DNA of 64,000 nt from Mesorhizobium sp. M1B.F.Ca.ET.045.04.1.1 (GCF_003952465.1 NZ_CP034448.1:6611001-6675000), one strand, 5' to 3'. Positions 24,612 through 34,197 are shown, counted from the stretch's first letter. Notes: generated by a model not told the origin, from the letters alone. Translations and numbers: made by a program.

Positions 24612-26002
24612 GACAGATCGAGCCTCCCGATGCTGCTCTGCGAGGCCAGAAGTTCGAGCCTGGCGCCGTTCCAGAGCGCCGCTGTCGCGGCAAGGTCGAG
24701 GCCGAGCAAGGTCTGATTGACGGAGCCCGCGACAGGCAAGGCAATGCCATGCGGATTGCTCGCCGCCTGCCACCAGGCGCCATCCTTTTCGTCCAGCGCG
24801 ATCGCGCCGGCCGGCAGGATGACCGGGCAGTCGGACAGCCAAGGCGCGCCGTCCTGGAAGGCGGCATAGGCGGCCAGCGGATCGCCGGTAGCGGCTTCAG
24901 CGAAAGCTGGCCACGCGCCCGGCGTCACATCGCCCAATCGTTCCGCGATCAGCGCCCGCAGCGGGTTGCGCGAGGGATAGAACACCAGCCTTGCCTTGAA
25001 GCGGTCTCCCGGCGCGAAGGCGCCGGAGCGCCGGCCTGCCGAAGCCGGGAAGAAATCGAGCAGCACGGCAAATCGCGGGGTTGGGCTCCTGAGATCGAGC
25101 AGCCAGGTCGCATGGCTGACGAGGCCGTCGCGGCGGGTCTCGATCTTCTCACCGAGCACCTCCCAGTCGCTCTCGACCTGGACGGCATCGGGGTTGGCGA
25201 GGATCTGCTCACGGGTCTCCGATGTCGAGACAAGGCGTTTCAGTTCGGCGTCGTCTGGCGCGGCGCGCCAGGCCTTGGCGAGCAGCACCAGCTTGCCGAG
25301 CTCGCGGATCGCGGCATCCGGCCTCTCTTCGCTGCGCAGCGCCATCAGCCGCGCCGGCAGCTCGTCGATACGCCCGGCGAGCGCCGTGGCCTTCAGGTCG
25401 ACAAGCCGTGCGGCGATGCGCCGGCAGCGCTCGCTGCTGGCATCGACAAATCCGGCGAGGCCGAGCCGAAGCTGGTCGGCAATCCACTGGTCGAGCTCAT
25501 CGAGCGCGGCAGAAACCGCGCTTCGCGTATCCTCGGCCCGCTTGCGCTGCGCCGCCCCGCGGCGTTCGGCAGCGGCGGCGTCCTCGACCGGGGCGCTTTC
25601 CTCAGGCCGCGAGGCCTCGTCGATGCTTTTGGCTTCGGAACGTGTTTGCGCCGGCGGCTGCCCCGGCTTGCGGCGCCGGCCGAGCCAATCGTTCACCCAG
25701 TCCGGCGTCTGATCGACACGCTGGAAGCTGTCGAGCGCCGTGGCGCCGATCCACATCAGCGCCAGGATGTGCTTGCACGGAAACTTGCGCGACGGACAGG
25801 TGCATTTGTAGCCGTGATCGGACGTGTCGAACGCGACGCGATAGGGATTCGAGCCGGACCCCTGGCATTCGCCCCAGATCAGCGGCAGCTGTTCGTGTGC
25901 CTCAAGCCGAGGCCAGTTCGACCGCTTGGTCAGCTTGGCGGCGGCGCCAAGCGAGGCCTGGTCGGGGGCTAAAGCCTCGATTGTTTTCAGATCCAGCTGC
26001 AA
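24608..26002 (-). CDS. SWIM zinc-finger protein, first gene of the MoxR/VWA operon
   Basis: 464 residues. The SWIM motif CTCPSRKFPCKH (C-x-C-x6-C-x-H) lies near residues 68-79 and should bind zinc and either nucleic acid or protein. The remainder is acidic/helical (EESAPVEDAAAAERR stretch) followed by a beta-rich region with no assigned family. The start is a TTG at 26002 behind GAGGGGG. It opens a leftward run of five genes with gaps or overlaps below 25 bp. No SWI2/SNF2 helicase, the usual SWIM partner, is nearby. Confidence 0.85.
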   Translation of the reverse strand: MQLDLKTIEALAPDQASLGAAAKLTKRSNWPRLEAHEQLPLIWGECQGSGSNPYRVAFDTSDHGYKCTCPSRKFPCKHILALMWIGATALDSFQRVDQTPDWVNDWLGRRRKPGQPPAQTRSEAKSIDEASRPEESAPVEDAAAAERRGAAQRKRAEDTRSAVSAALDELDQWIADQLRLGLAGFVDASSERCRRIAARLVDLKATALAGRIDELPARLMALRSEERPDAAIRELGKLVLLAKAWRAAPDDAELKRLVSTSETREQILANPDAVQVESDWEVLGEKIETRRDGLVSHATWLLDLRSPTPRFAVLLDFFPASAGRRSGAFAPGDRFKARLVFYPSRNPLRALIAERLGDVTPGAWPAFAEAATGDPLAAYAAFQDGAPWLSDCPVILPAGAIALDEKDGAWWQAASNPHGIALPVAGSVNQTLLGLDLAATAALWNGARLELLASQSSIGRLDLS

Positions 26003-26112
26003 GCCGCCCCCTCATGACCCCGAAGCATGATATCGCGACGATTGATAGCCGTTTGCGGCGCGCCGGTGTAGCTCCCGCCGCCGCAAAGTTTACAGGCTCG
26101 ATGAACGCGCGC

Positions 26113-27389
26113 TTACATTCCGCGCAAAAACTCGATGACCATCGCCGCCGTCCAGGTGAAACGGCCGCCGCCGAGCGGTTCACCGGTGAGCGGGTCGTAA
26201 TATTCGGCGAAGCCGCTTTCGGTGATCAGGTCGAGACTGGAGCCAGTGATGCGCCGGGCGACCTCGGCGTGGCCGGCGGCGAGAAGGCCGTCGGCGATCA
26301 TGTAGTTGACCACCAGCCAGACCGGGCCACGCCAGTAGCGCCTGGCGTCGAAACGCGGGTCGTTGGGATCGTGCGAGGGCACGATGTGGCGCGCCTTCCC
26401 GGCCAGGCGTTCGATGGTTGCGGCGATCGCTGCGGCGCGCGCCTGCGGGATGGCAGCGAAGGCCGGCAGGACGCCGCCGACGGAGGCGCTGTCGACAAGC
26501 TTGCCGGTCAGGCGGTCGAGGCAGAGATATTGGCCATGCGCCTCGCTCCACAGGCGCTCCATCGCAGCGATGCCCTTTTCGGCGCGGGCGCGATTGGCTT
26601 TGGCGATCCCGGTGTCGCCCAGCGCCTCGGCGAGATCGGCAAGATCGGCCGCGGCGCGGATCAGGATGGCGTTGAAGCCGGGATCGACGATCTGGAATGG
26701 CGAAGCGTCGTGCAGCAGGGCGTTGTCCCAGCCCAGCCCGCGGAAATGCTGCACCAGCCAGAGATAGCGATCATATTGCGCCTGGGTCGGGCGATGGGCC
26801 GGGTCGGCATGCAGGATGTCGCGACGGATGTAGGGTTCGACCCCTTCGGTCGGGACGCGCTCGAAGGCTTGGTCCCAGTCGATGGAATTGTCGCGGCCGG
26901 ACTCCCAGGGGTGGATGATCGCGACCAGCCCTCCCCCTTGGGGTCCCGATTCTCATAGAACCAGCGGTGCCAGGCGTCGATCTTGGGCAGCAACCTGCAG
27001 GCCCGCTCGACCGCCAATTTCCTGTCGCGCGCCCTGTCGAACAGGCGGCGCACGGCAAAGCCGGCGACGGCCGGCTGCGTGATGCCGGAAGTCGCCGTCG
27101 GGCGGCCGGTGCGCCAGACCTCGGGCCCGGGAAAGTAGCCATCGTTCCAGACATGGAAGACGATGTGCGGAACCATGCCGTCGGGCCATTGATGCGCGAA
27201 CAGGGTCTCGATCTCGGTCCAGGCCCGCGCTTCGTCATAGTGGGCGAGGCCAAGCGCCGTCAGGCAGGAATCCCAATTCCACTGGAACGGGTAGAGGCCT
27301 TTCGTCGGGATGGTGTAGTCGCCGTGGTCGTTTTCCTTCAGCACCTCGACGGCGCGGGCAATGATGTCTTGGGCGGCAGTGGCTGTCAT
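26113..27389 (-). pseudogene. GH63/MGH1-like glycoside hydrolase, single-base frameshift
   Basis: Starts at the ATG at 27389 (MTATAAQDIIARAVEVLKE). It runs through FQWNWDSCLTALGL and DGMVPHIVFHVWNDGYFPGP to about 26940, where the frame shifts by one base in a C/G homopolymer. The other frame continues with LVAIIHPWESGRDNSIDWD and ends in GGGRFTWTAAMVIEFLRGM. The span of 1277 bases is one short of a multiple of three. The family contains alpha-glucosidases and mannosylglycerate-type hydrolases, with acidic residues in such W-D and D-G motifs. It is the last gene of the LacI-controlled ABC operon. Truly broken, or an error in a run of identical bases. Confidence 0.8.
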
Positions 27390-27405
27390 GGCGGCTCGAG
27401 GTCTT

Positions 27406-28446
27406 TCAGAGGGCATTGGTGGTTTCGGGGTCGAACCAGCGGATGCGATCGGGCTTGGGGGCGAGCCGCAGACGGTCGCCCACGGCAACGGCGGCGCTGG
27501 AGTCCAGCACGGCGCGGAACAGTCCGCCTTCGACATCGCAAGTGACCAGCGTGTGCGGCCCGAGCGGCTCGATGACGCGCACGGTGGCCTGCAACCCATC
27601 GTCGCCGGCATCGACGTCCTCGGGCCGGATGGCGAATTCGATCGCTTGCCTGTCCGACTTCGGTCCCGGCAGCGTCAGCCCGGCTACGTTCCAGTCGCCG
27701 TTCGCGGCTTTGGACGCGGGCAGGAAATTCATCGGCGGGTTGCCGATGAAGGAGCCGACGAAGCGCGCGGCCGGATTGCGGTAGACCTCGACCGGCGAGG
27801 CAGCCTGGACGATGCGGCCCTGATGCATGACGGCGATGCGGTCGGCGAGGCTCATCGCCTCGACCTGGTCGTGGGTGACGTAGATGGTCGTGGTCTTCGA
27901 GGCCGCGAGCACGCCTTTGAGCTCGGCGCGCATCTCCAGCCGCAGAAGCGCGTCAAGGTTGGACAGCGGCTCGTCCATCAGGATGACGTCCGGCTCCATG
28001 GCGAGTGCGCGGGCGACGGCGACGCGCTGGCGCTGGCCGCCTGACAGCTGGCCGGAATAGCGCTTCAACAGTTGCTCGATATGCATCAGCTCGGCGGTGC
28101 GGCCGACGCGGCGCTCGACCTCGGCCTGCCCCAGCTTCTTCATGCGCAGGCCGAAGGCAATGTTCTCGAACACGGTCAGATGCGGGAAGACGGCGTAGTT
28201 CTGGAACACCATGGCAATGCCGCGGTCGCGCGGCGGCAAATGGTCGACGCGGCGGCCGCCGATCCAGACCTCGCCCTGGCTCGGCGTCTCCAGCCCGGCG
28301 ACGATCCTGAGCAGCGTGGTCTTGCCGCAGCCGGAGGCACCGAGCAGCACCATGAACTCCTGATCGGCAACCGTGAGGTCGACCTGATGCAGCGCGGTGA
28401 AGCCGCCGAAGCGCTTGGCCACTCCCTTGATGGCGATTTCAGCCAT
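27406..28446 (-). CDS. Sugar ABC transporter ATP-binding protein (MalK/UgpC type)
   Basis: 346 residues. Walker A GASGCGKTT, signature LSGGQRQRVAVARAL, Walker B VILMDEPLSNLD and switch His in YVTHDQVEAMSLAD are all intact. A C-terminal OB/TOBE region (FAIRPEDVDAGDDG onward) is typical of carbohydrate importers. It follows two permease genes and precedes the glycoside hydrolase, so the operon imports an oligosaccharide or glycoside which the hydrolase would have cut. Confidence 0.92.
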   Translation of the reverse strand: MAEIAIKGVAKRFGGFTALHQVDLTVADQEFMVLLGASGCGKTTLLRIVAGLETPSQGEVWIGGRRVDHLPPRDRGIAMVFQNYAVFPHLTVFENIAFGLRMKKLGQAEVERRVGRTAELMHIEQLLKRYSGQLSGGQRQRVAVARALAMEPDVILMDEPLSNLDALLRLEMRAELKGVLAASKTTTIYVTHDQVEAMSLADRIAVMHQGRIVQAASPVEVYRNPAARFVGSFIGNPPMNFLPASKAANGDWNVAGLTLPGPKSDRQAIEFAIRPEDVDAGDDGLQATVRVIEPLGPHTLVTCDVEGGLFRAVLDSSAAVAVGDRLRLAPKPDRIRWFDPETTNAL

Positions 28447-28467
28447 GAGCGTTCTCCGTCTGGCGCG

Positions 28468-29316
28468 TCATCGGTTGGCGATCCCCCACATGGCGAAGAG
28501 ATATTTCCTGACGGCGAAGATGAAGATCAGCGCCGGCACGACCAGCGCCGCGCCGCCGGCGAATTTGAGATAGAGCGGCGACTCGCCAAGGCTCTGCAGC
28601 AGGAAGGCGGTCAGCGTGCGGTTCTCGATGGTGAGCACCGCGGCGGCGAAGACCTCGTTCCAGGAGATGGTGAAAGCAAACACCGCCGAGGCTGCGATAC
28701 CGGGTAGCGCCAGCGGCAGGATCACCTTGCGAAACGCCTGCCATCGGGTGCAGCCGAGCGTCCAAGCCGCTTCCTCCAGTTCGACCGGTATGCCGGAAAA
28801 CAGCGAGAAGGTGATGAGCACCGCGAAGGGTAGCGCCAGCGTGGTGTGCACCAGCGCCAGGCCGATCGCGGTGTCGTCGAGGCCGGTGCGGATGAACATC
28901 ACCGCCAGCGGCAGCGCCAACAACGGCAACGGGAAGGCCCTGGTCATCAGCACCAGGAAGCGGAACGCGCCCTTGCCCGGAAAGTCGAAGCGCGACAGCG
29001 CGTAGCCTGCCGGCGCGCCGAAGCCGATCGACAGGATCATCGTCAGCGTGGCGACGAGCACCGAGTTCCACAGCGCCCTGGCAACGCCGGCGAAGTTGAT
29101 GAAGAAGGACAGGCTGCCGAGATCGAGGGACGGGAAGAAGCGCTTGGGAAAGGTAGTCACGTCTTGCGGCGACGAAAGCGCGTTGACGATCAACAAGTAG
29201 ATCGGCAGCAGCACCCAGACACAAAGCAGGATGGTGGTGGCGACGAGCAGCCAGTCGCCGGCTTTGCGAGCATCGACGGTTGCAGCCGTGACAGGCGCTT
29301 CGGCGACAGCACTCAT
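28468..29316 (-). CDS. Carbohydrate ABC permease (MalG type)
   Basis: 282 residues with six membrane segments. The cytoplasmic EAA loop is ELEEAAWTLGCTRWQAFRKVILPLALPG, the contact point for the ATPase. It lies between the other permease gene (13-bp gap) and the ATPase gene. Confidence 0.92.
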   Translation of the reverse strand: MSAVAEAPVTAATVDARKAGDWLLVATTILLCVWVLLPIYLLIVNALSSPQDVTTFPKRFFPSLDLGSLSFFINFAGVARALWNSVLVATLTMILSIGFGAPAGYALSRFDFPGKGAFRFLVLMTRAFPLPLLALPLAVMFIRTGLDDTAIGLALVHTTLALPFAVLITFSLFSGIPVELEEAAWTLGCTRWQAFRKVILPLALPGIAASAVFAFTISWNEVFAAAVLTIENRTLTAFLLQSLGESPLYLKFAGGAALVVPALIFIFAVRKYLFAMWGIANR

Positions 29317-29329
29317 ATGCGCGCCTCCT

Positions 29330-30175
29330 TCATATCCGTGCCTCCTTGGGCACGCGCAGCACTCTCAGGAAGAACAGCGTGAAGCCGATCGAGATGGCGA
29401 GGATGAGCAGCGCCGAGGCGGCGGCGACGTTGCGGTCCTGCAGCGTGAATTGCCAGTTGTAGGTCTCGCCCATCAGCACCGGCAGATTGGTGCCGCCAAG
29501 GGCGGCGACGACGGCGAAGACCTCGAAGGCGAGGATGACGCGCAAGATGATCGCCGTCTGCAGGCTGGGGCGCAACAGCGGCAGGGTAACGCGGACGAAG
29601 CGCTTCCATGGGCCGGCGCCGAACACCTCCGCCGCCTCGTAATATTCCTTGGGGATCAGCCCCATGCCGGCGACGAGGATGACCATCATGATGGCGGTTG
29701 CGCGCCAGATCTCGGCCAGCGCGACGGCGATGAAGATCGTCAGCTTGCTCTGGTAGCCGAGGAACATGATCGGGCGATCGACGATGCCTAGGCCGGAAAG
29801 CAGCGTGTTGAGGAAACCGGACTGGTCGAAGATGGCCAGCCAGATCAGGCCGGCGGCAAGGTCTGAAATGCCGAGCGGAATGGCGAAGATGTAAAGTGCT
29901 GCACTGCGCCCGCTCTCCAGCCGCGACACGACGCTCGCCATCAGAAGCGCCATGGCAAGCTGGATCGGCACGACGATTGCGGCAAGCAGCAGCGTGTTGC
30001 GGACGGTGGCCGGAAACTTCCAACTGCCGGCCATGGTGCGGAAATTGTCGAGCGTGAAGGCGCCGTCGCGGGTGACCGCCTTGAAGGCGACGAGTGCGAA
30101 CGGATAGAGGAAGAAGACGCACAGGAACAGCGTCGCCGGCATCAGCAGCAGGTAGGGCAGAGCCTTGCCGTTCAT
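29330..30175 (-). CDS. Carbohydrate ABC permease (MalF type)
   Basis: 281 residues with six membrane segments. Its EAA loop reads EYYEAAEVFGAGPWKRFVRVTLPLLRPS. The ATG at 30175 has AAGGA seven bases upstream; an earlier in-frame ATG at 30232 lacks a ribosome site. It should form the heterodimeric channel with the next gene. Confidence 0.92.
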   Translation of the reverse strand: MNGKALPYLLLMPATLFLCVFFLYPFALVAFKAVTRDGAFTLDNFRTMAGSWKFPATVRNTLLLAAIVVPIQLAMALLMASVVSRLESGRSAALYIFAIPLGISDLAAGLIWLAIFDQSGFLNTLLSGLGIVDRPIMFLGYQSKLTIFIAVALAEIWRATAIMMVILVAGMGLIPKEYYEAAEVFGAGPWKRFVRVTLPLLRPSLQTAIILRVILAFEVFAVVAALGGTNLPVLMGETYNWQFTLQDRNVAAASALLILAISIGFTLFFLRVLRVPKEARI

Positions 30176-30268
30176 GGTGTGTCCTTTGCGCTGCGGTCGA
30201 GGGCCGCGGTCCGGGCGCCCGGAGCGCAACAAACTCCGGGCACCCCTTGGGAGGATCTCTGGTGACGA

Positions 30269-31540
30269 CTAGTCGACCGGGCAAGCGCCCTCGGACGGCT
30301 TGTCTGGCGCCCAGCACGGCGCCTTGGCCTGGTCGATGATCGCCTTGAGCGCGGCCGCCTGCTGTTCCAACACGCCGTGCACATCCTCGCCGCCGAGCAC
30401 GATGCGCTCGAAGCTGTCGGTGTAGACCTGGTTGAACTTGCCGCCGAGATCGCCAAGACCCATCGGCAGCAGTGCCGGCAGCGCGTCGCGAGCGCCGGTC
30501 ATGGTGGCGATGGCCGGACCGAACGCCTTCACCGAGGCCGGCATGCCGTCGGGAAGCTTGACATCGACCACAGGGAAGAAATTGGTCGCCTTCAGCGTGG
30601 CGATCTGCGTTTCCGGCTTCAGCATATAGGCGACCAGCGCCTTGGCCTTGTCGATGTCCGGGGAGGTCTTCGGAATGGCGACGCCGGCCACCACCGGCAT
30701 GAAGCCGCGACCGGCGGGACCGGCCGGCGCCGGGAAGGCGACGAACTCGTCGGGCTTCTGATTGAAGGCGTCGGCGAGACGGGCGACGTGGTCGAACGCA
30801 ATCCACACCTCGCCGCTCAGCAGCGGCTCCTGCATGAAGGCGTAGTTGGTCGAGTTCGGATTGGTGTACTGCCAAAGCTCCTTGAACTTGTTCCAGGCGG
30901 TCTCGGCTTCGGGCGAGCGGAACTTGGTCACCATCGAGCCGGTGTAGGACGGATAGAGGAAGCCCTCGAAGAAGCGGTGCTTCAGCCCCTTCGGACCGGC
31001 CGGAAAGCCGAATTTCGGCGAGCCGGTCTTTTCGGCGATGTTCTTCGACCATTCGATCAGCTGGTCGTAGGTGATGGTGTTGAGATCGACGCCCGGCGGC
31101 AGATATTGCAACGCCTGCTTGTTCGCCGCCATCAGATAGGTGGCCTGCATCCACGGTATATATTTCTGCTCGCCGGTACCGAGCATGCCGAGCTTCTTGT
31201 AGGCCTCGTTGATCTTGACCCCGCCAACGTCGACGGCGGAGAGATCGACAAGGCTAGCGCCGACGGTGGAGAAATCACCATGCAGGCCACCGAGCACGCC
31301 GATGGTTCCGGAGCCCGCCTGCAGTTCGGCTTGCAGTCGGGTGAGCCAGGGGCCGTCCTCCGCGACCTGATAGTCGACCGGACCGCCGAAGCCTTTCAGC
31401 ACCTCATCGCGCATCTTTTGCGTTTCCTCGACCGGGCGCGCCTGCGTCGACCAGAACAGCACCTGCTGGGCCTGGGCGCCGCCAACGGCAAGCGACAGCG
31501 CCAGCGCCGCACCCGACAGCTTCTTCAAAATATTGGTCAT
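30269..31540 (-). CDS. Sugar ABC transporter substrate-binding protein (family 1)
   Basis: 423 residues with a Sec signal peptide ending in GGAQAQQ. It is a MalE/UgpB-like two-lobed protein: FWSTQARPVEETQKMRDEVLKGF near the N-terminus, the membrane-proximal lobe segment GEVWIAFDHVARLADAF, and a C-terminal Cys pair (APCW, GACP) that may form a disulfide. It starts 25 bp after the LacI gene end, so it is likely cotranscribed with it. The ligand is unknown. Confidence 0.9.
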   Translation of the reverse strand: MTNILKKLSGAALALSLAVGGAQAQQVLFWSTQARPVEETQKMRDEVLKGFGGPVDYQVAEDGPWLTRLQAELQAGSGTIGVLGGLHGDFSTVGASLVDLSAVDVGGVKINEAYKKLGMLGTGEQKYIPWMQATYLMAANKQALQYLPPGVDLNTITYDQLIEWSKNIAEKTGSPKFGFPAGPKGLKHRFFEGFLYPSYTGSMVTKFRSPEAETAWNKFKELWQYTNPNSTNYAFMQEPLLSGEVWIAFDHVARLADAFNQKPDEFVAFPAPAGPAGRGFMPVVAGVAIPKTSPDIDKAKALVAYMLKPETQIATLKATNFFPVVDVKLPDGMPASVKAFGPAIATMTGARDALPALLPMGLGDLGGKFNQVYTDSFERIVLGGEDVHGVLEQQAAALKAIIDQAKAPCWAPDKPSEGACPVD

Positions 31541-31565
31541 GCTCTTCCTCCCTGGATTGACGCCG

Positions 31566-32621
31566 TCATGCCGGCGTCAGCTTCTTTGTCAGCGGCGCCG
31601 GTCCATGGCTTGCCCTTGGAACCAGCGTCGGCCGGATCAGCCGGGTCAGCGGCGCGGCCGGTTTCTCGGCGACGACGGTGAGCAGCATGTCGGCGATCTC
31701 GCGCGCGCACTGGCGGATCGAGGCATCGAACGTGGTGAGGCCGGGCGGCGCATAGGCCGAGGCGACGATGTTGTCGAAGCCGATGACGGAAAGGTCGCGT
31801 GGGACGGTAAGGGCGGCGCGGGCCGCCTCTTCCATCACCGTCAGCGCCAGCTCGTCGAACAAGGCGATGATCGCAGTCGGCCGATTTGGAGCCTTCAGCA
31901 TCCGGTTGACGGCCTGGATGCGGGCGCCGCGATCGAAGCGCGGTGCGGTCGCCACATCGAGCCGCACCGCCGGATCGCCGCGTCGGGCGATCGCGGCGGC
32001 GAGACCATCCTGCCTGAGATGCCGAAAGGTCATCGGCTCGGAAATCGTCACCAGGCCGAAATGGCGGTGGCCGAGATCGTAAAGCATGTCGAAGGCTTCG
32101 CCGAAGGCATGGGCGCCATCGGTGTCGAGCCAGTTGTAGTCAAAATCGCTGTCGAGCAGCCGGCCATGCGCGACGAACGGAAAGCTGCGCCGGCGCAGAT
32201 AGTCGAGACGTTCGTCGACCTCGGCGATGCGGGTGACGACGACGCCGTCGGCGCGCCCGGATTCGACGACATGGCGCAGCACGGCAAGCTCGGCCTGGTC
32301 CTGCGCGGCGGTGGCGAGGATGAGGTCCGAGCCATGCGCCACCAACCCCTCGCCGAGCCCGGTCACGAACTCACCGAGGAAGGAATCGACCAGGTTCGGC
32401 CCGCGGATCGGCAGCACCAGGCCGACGAAGCCGCTGCGGCCGGAAACCAGCGTGCGCGCCGCGGTGTTAGGCACATACCCGGCCTGGCGCGCCGCCTGGG
32501 CGACACGCTCGCGCGTCTTCAGGGCGATCTGCTGATGGCCGGCAAGCGCCCTCGATACCGTCGTGATCGACAGGCCGAGGCTGGCGGCAAGCTCCTTCAG
32601 CGTGGTGACACGGGCCGGCAA
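31566..32621 (-). CDS. LacI family transcriptional regulator
   Basis: 351 residues. N-terminal HTH VTTLKELAASLGLSITTVSRAL, then the hinge helix in NTAARTLVSGRSG and a periplasmic-binding-like effector domain (FVGLVLPIRGPNLVDSF onward). The start is a TTG at 32621 with GGGAGG five bases upstream. The frame is open for a further 500 codons upstream, but that part is antisense or off-frame to the transaminase gene. It heads the ABC-hydrolase operon, and two AAACGTTT palindromes lie just upstream, so it very likely represses its own operon. Confidence 0.93.
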   Translation of the reverse strand: MPARVTTLKELAASLGLSITTVSRALAGHQQIALKTRERVAQAARQAGYVPNTAARTLVSGRSGFVGLVLPIRGPNLVDSFLGEFVTGLGEGLVAHGSDLILATAAQDQAELAVLRHVVESGRADGVVVTRIAEVDERLDYLRRRSFPFVAHGRLLDSDFDYNWLDTDGAHAFGEAFDMLYDLGHRHFGLVTISEPMTFRHLRQDGLAAAIARRGDPAVRLDVATAPRFDRGARIQAVNRMLKAPNRPTAIIALFDELALTVMEEAARAALTVPRDLSVIGFDNIVASAYAPPGLTTFDASIRQCAREIADMLLTVVAEKPAAPLTRLIRPTLVPRASHGPAPLTKKLTPA

Positions 32622-32645
32622 TCGTTCCTCCCGAACGCGATGTTG

Positions 32646-32684
32646 AAACGTTTGTAATCGGCTTTTGCCGAATTGCAAACGTTT
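32646..32684. promoter_or_regulatory. Paired LacI-type operators
   Basis: AAACGTTT occurs at 32646-32653 and again at 32677-32684. Both are perfect palindromes with a central CG, as LacI-family sites have, and their centres are 31 bp apart (about three helical turns). They lie 25-63 bp upstream of the lacI-type gene, in an A/T-rich stretch that should hold its promoter. Confidence 0.78.
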
Positions 32685-32728
32685 TAAATTTTTGCGTAAG
32701 GGTGAGTTCGAACGGGTTCGCCATGGTC

Positions 32729-34123
32729 TCAGACGACGCCCGCGCCGCGGACAAGATCGACGAAGCGGGAAAAGACTTCCGTGTGGCGATCGACATCGGC
32801 CGCCGAGGTCGCCGGGCACATCAGGAACATGGTGTGGAACGGCGTCACCAGTATGCCTTCGTTCATGTAGAAGGCGTGCAGCAAGGTCTCGAGATCGCCT
32901 CGACGCCCGGCAATGACGTCGGCGCCGCTGCGCGGCGGGTTCGGCATGAACATGATCTCGGCGCGGGCGCCGACCTGCGTCACATGCCAGGGCAATTTGT
33001 TGTCGGCGATGATTTTCCGCGCGGCCTCGGCAAGCCGTGAGGCGTTGGCGATCATGAGCTCGAAATTGGCCGGCGTCAGCACCTCTTCCAGCACCGCGCG
33101 CATGGTGGCGACGGTGAGCGCGTTGCCGGCTAGCGTGCCGCCGATGCCGAGATGCGCCGACTGGCGCACGCGCGGATTGACCATCGGCACGATTTTCCAC
33201 AGCCGCTCGGCGATTTCCCGCGCGACGCCAAAGATGCCGGCCGGAAAGCCGCCCGCGATCGCCTTGCCGGCAACGAGAATGTCCGGCTCCAGCCCGTGCA
33301 GCGCGGTATAGCCGCCGGGACCGCTGGAGATGGTGTGCGTCTCGTCGATGACGAGCACCGTGCCGGTGCGGCGCGTGATCTCGCGAAGCGCTGTATGAAA
33401 ACCGTCGGCGACCGGGATCATGCCGAAATTGGTCATCAGCGGTTCGGTCAGCACGCAGGCGACGTCGCCATGCGACAGCGCTTCCTCGAGCGCCGCGACA
33501 TCGTTGAACTCGACCACCCTGGAGACGGCGGAATGGTCGACACCGTTCGGATGGATCATGTTGCGCATGCCGATCTTGCCGTCGCGGATCTCGACATGCG
33601 CCTCCTCGACGCCGCCATGGTAGCAGCCGGAGAAGACCAGCACCTTGTCGCGGCCGGTGATCATGCGCGCGATGCGGATGGCGCCACGGTTGGCATCGGT
33701 GGCGGACGTGGTCAGCGTCCAGTAAGGCAGGCCGAAGCGGCGCGTAAGCTCTTCGCCGACCCAGAGGCTGTCCTCGGTGGGCAGCATCATGGTCGTGCCG
33801 TTCTGCAATTGGTGCAGCGCTGCGCGCGTCACCGCCTCCGGCGCGTGGCCGCACATGCCACCCGTGTCGCCGAGCGCGAAGTCGACATAGTCGTGGCCGT
33901 CGATGTCGCGGATATGGGCGCCTCTGGCCGAAGCGGCATAGACCGGGAAGCCGCCGGCCCAGCGCCGCATCCAATGCGACGGCCCGCCATAGAGGAAGTG
34001 CTTCTTGCCCTCTTCCCAGGCAGCCGCCGAGCGCGGATGCGTATCGAGGAATCGTGCCTGCTCGCGGTCGAGCAGGTCTTCGATCGTCGCGGGTTGCAAA
34101 TCGGTTCTGCTGGCGGCCATCAC
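32729..34123 (-). CDS. Class III aminotransferase / glutamate-1-semialdehyde mutase-like PLP enzyme
   Basis: 464 residues, fold type I PLP enzyme. The Schiff-base Lys is in ILVAGKAIAGGFPAG, the cofactor Asp in VLVIDETHTISSG, and TTSATDANRGAIRIARMITG binds the phosphate. Such proteins are often annotated as GSA aminomutase-like but usually deaminate amino acids or amines. It starts at a GTG or adjacent ATG near 34123, behind GGGAGAG. It is divergent from an IclR gene, which probably controls it. The substrate is unknown. Confidence 0.88.
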   Translation of the reverse strand: MMAASRTDLQPATIEDLLDREQARFLDTHPRSAAAWEEGKKHFLYGGPSHWMRRWAGGFPVYAASARGAHIRDIDGHDYVDFALGDTGGMCGHAPEAVTRAALHQLQNGTTMMLPTEDSLWVGEELTRRFGLPYWTLTTSATDANRGAIRIARMITGRDKVLVFSGCYHGGVEEAHVEIRDGKIGMRNMIHPNGVDHSAVSRVVEFNDVAALEEALSHGDVACVLTEPLMTNFGMIPVADGFHTALREITRRTGTVLVIDETHTISSGPGGYTALHGLEPDILVAGKAIAGGFPAGIFGVAREIAERLWKIVPMVNPRVRQSAHLGIGGTLAGNALTVATMRAVLEEVLTPANFELMIANASRLAEAARKIIADNKLPWHVTQVGARAEIMFMPNPPRSGADVIAGRRGDLETLLHAFYMNEGILVTPFHTMFLMCPATSAADVDRHTEVFSRFVDLVRGAGVV

Positions 34124-34144
34124 GGCGCTGAACTCTCCCTGACG

Positions 34145-34197
34145 CGCAAAATTTGCGACGCGTAGTTGTTCCCATGACGGTTCATTATTTGAACCGT
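34145..34197. promoter_or_regulatory. Two palindromes between the transaminase and IclR genes
   Basis: CGCAAA-A-TTTGCG at 34145-34157 is a perfect palindrome around one base. ACGGTTCA (34177-34184) and TGAACCGT (34190-34197) are perfect inverted arms around five bases, a geometry seen in IclR-family operators. Both are in the short divergent intergenic region. Binding is inferred. Confidence 0.55.

Noticed and set aside
23338..25972. Several rightward frames opposite the SWIM and DUF5691-like genes
   Set aside because: No domain or ribosome-site support, and composition typical of antisense frames.
32622..34175. Apparent fusion of the LacI regulator with a long N-terminal extension
   Set aside because: The extension is an off-frame reading of the transaminase gene. 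A TTG with a strong ribosome site at 32621 starts the normal-length LacI protein.
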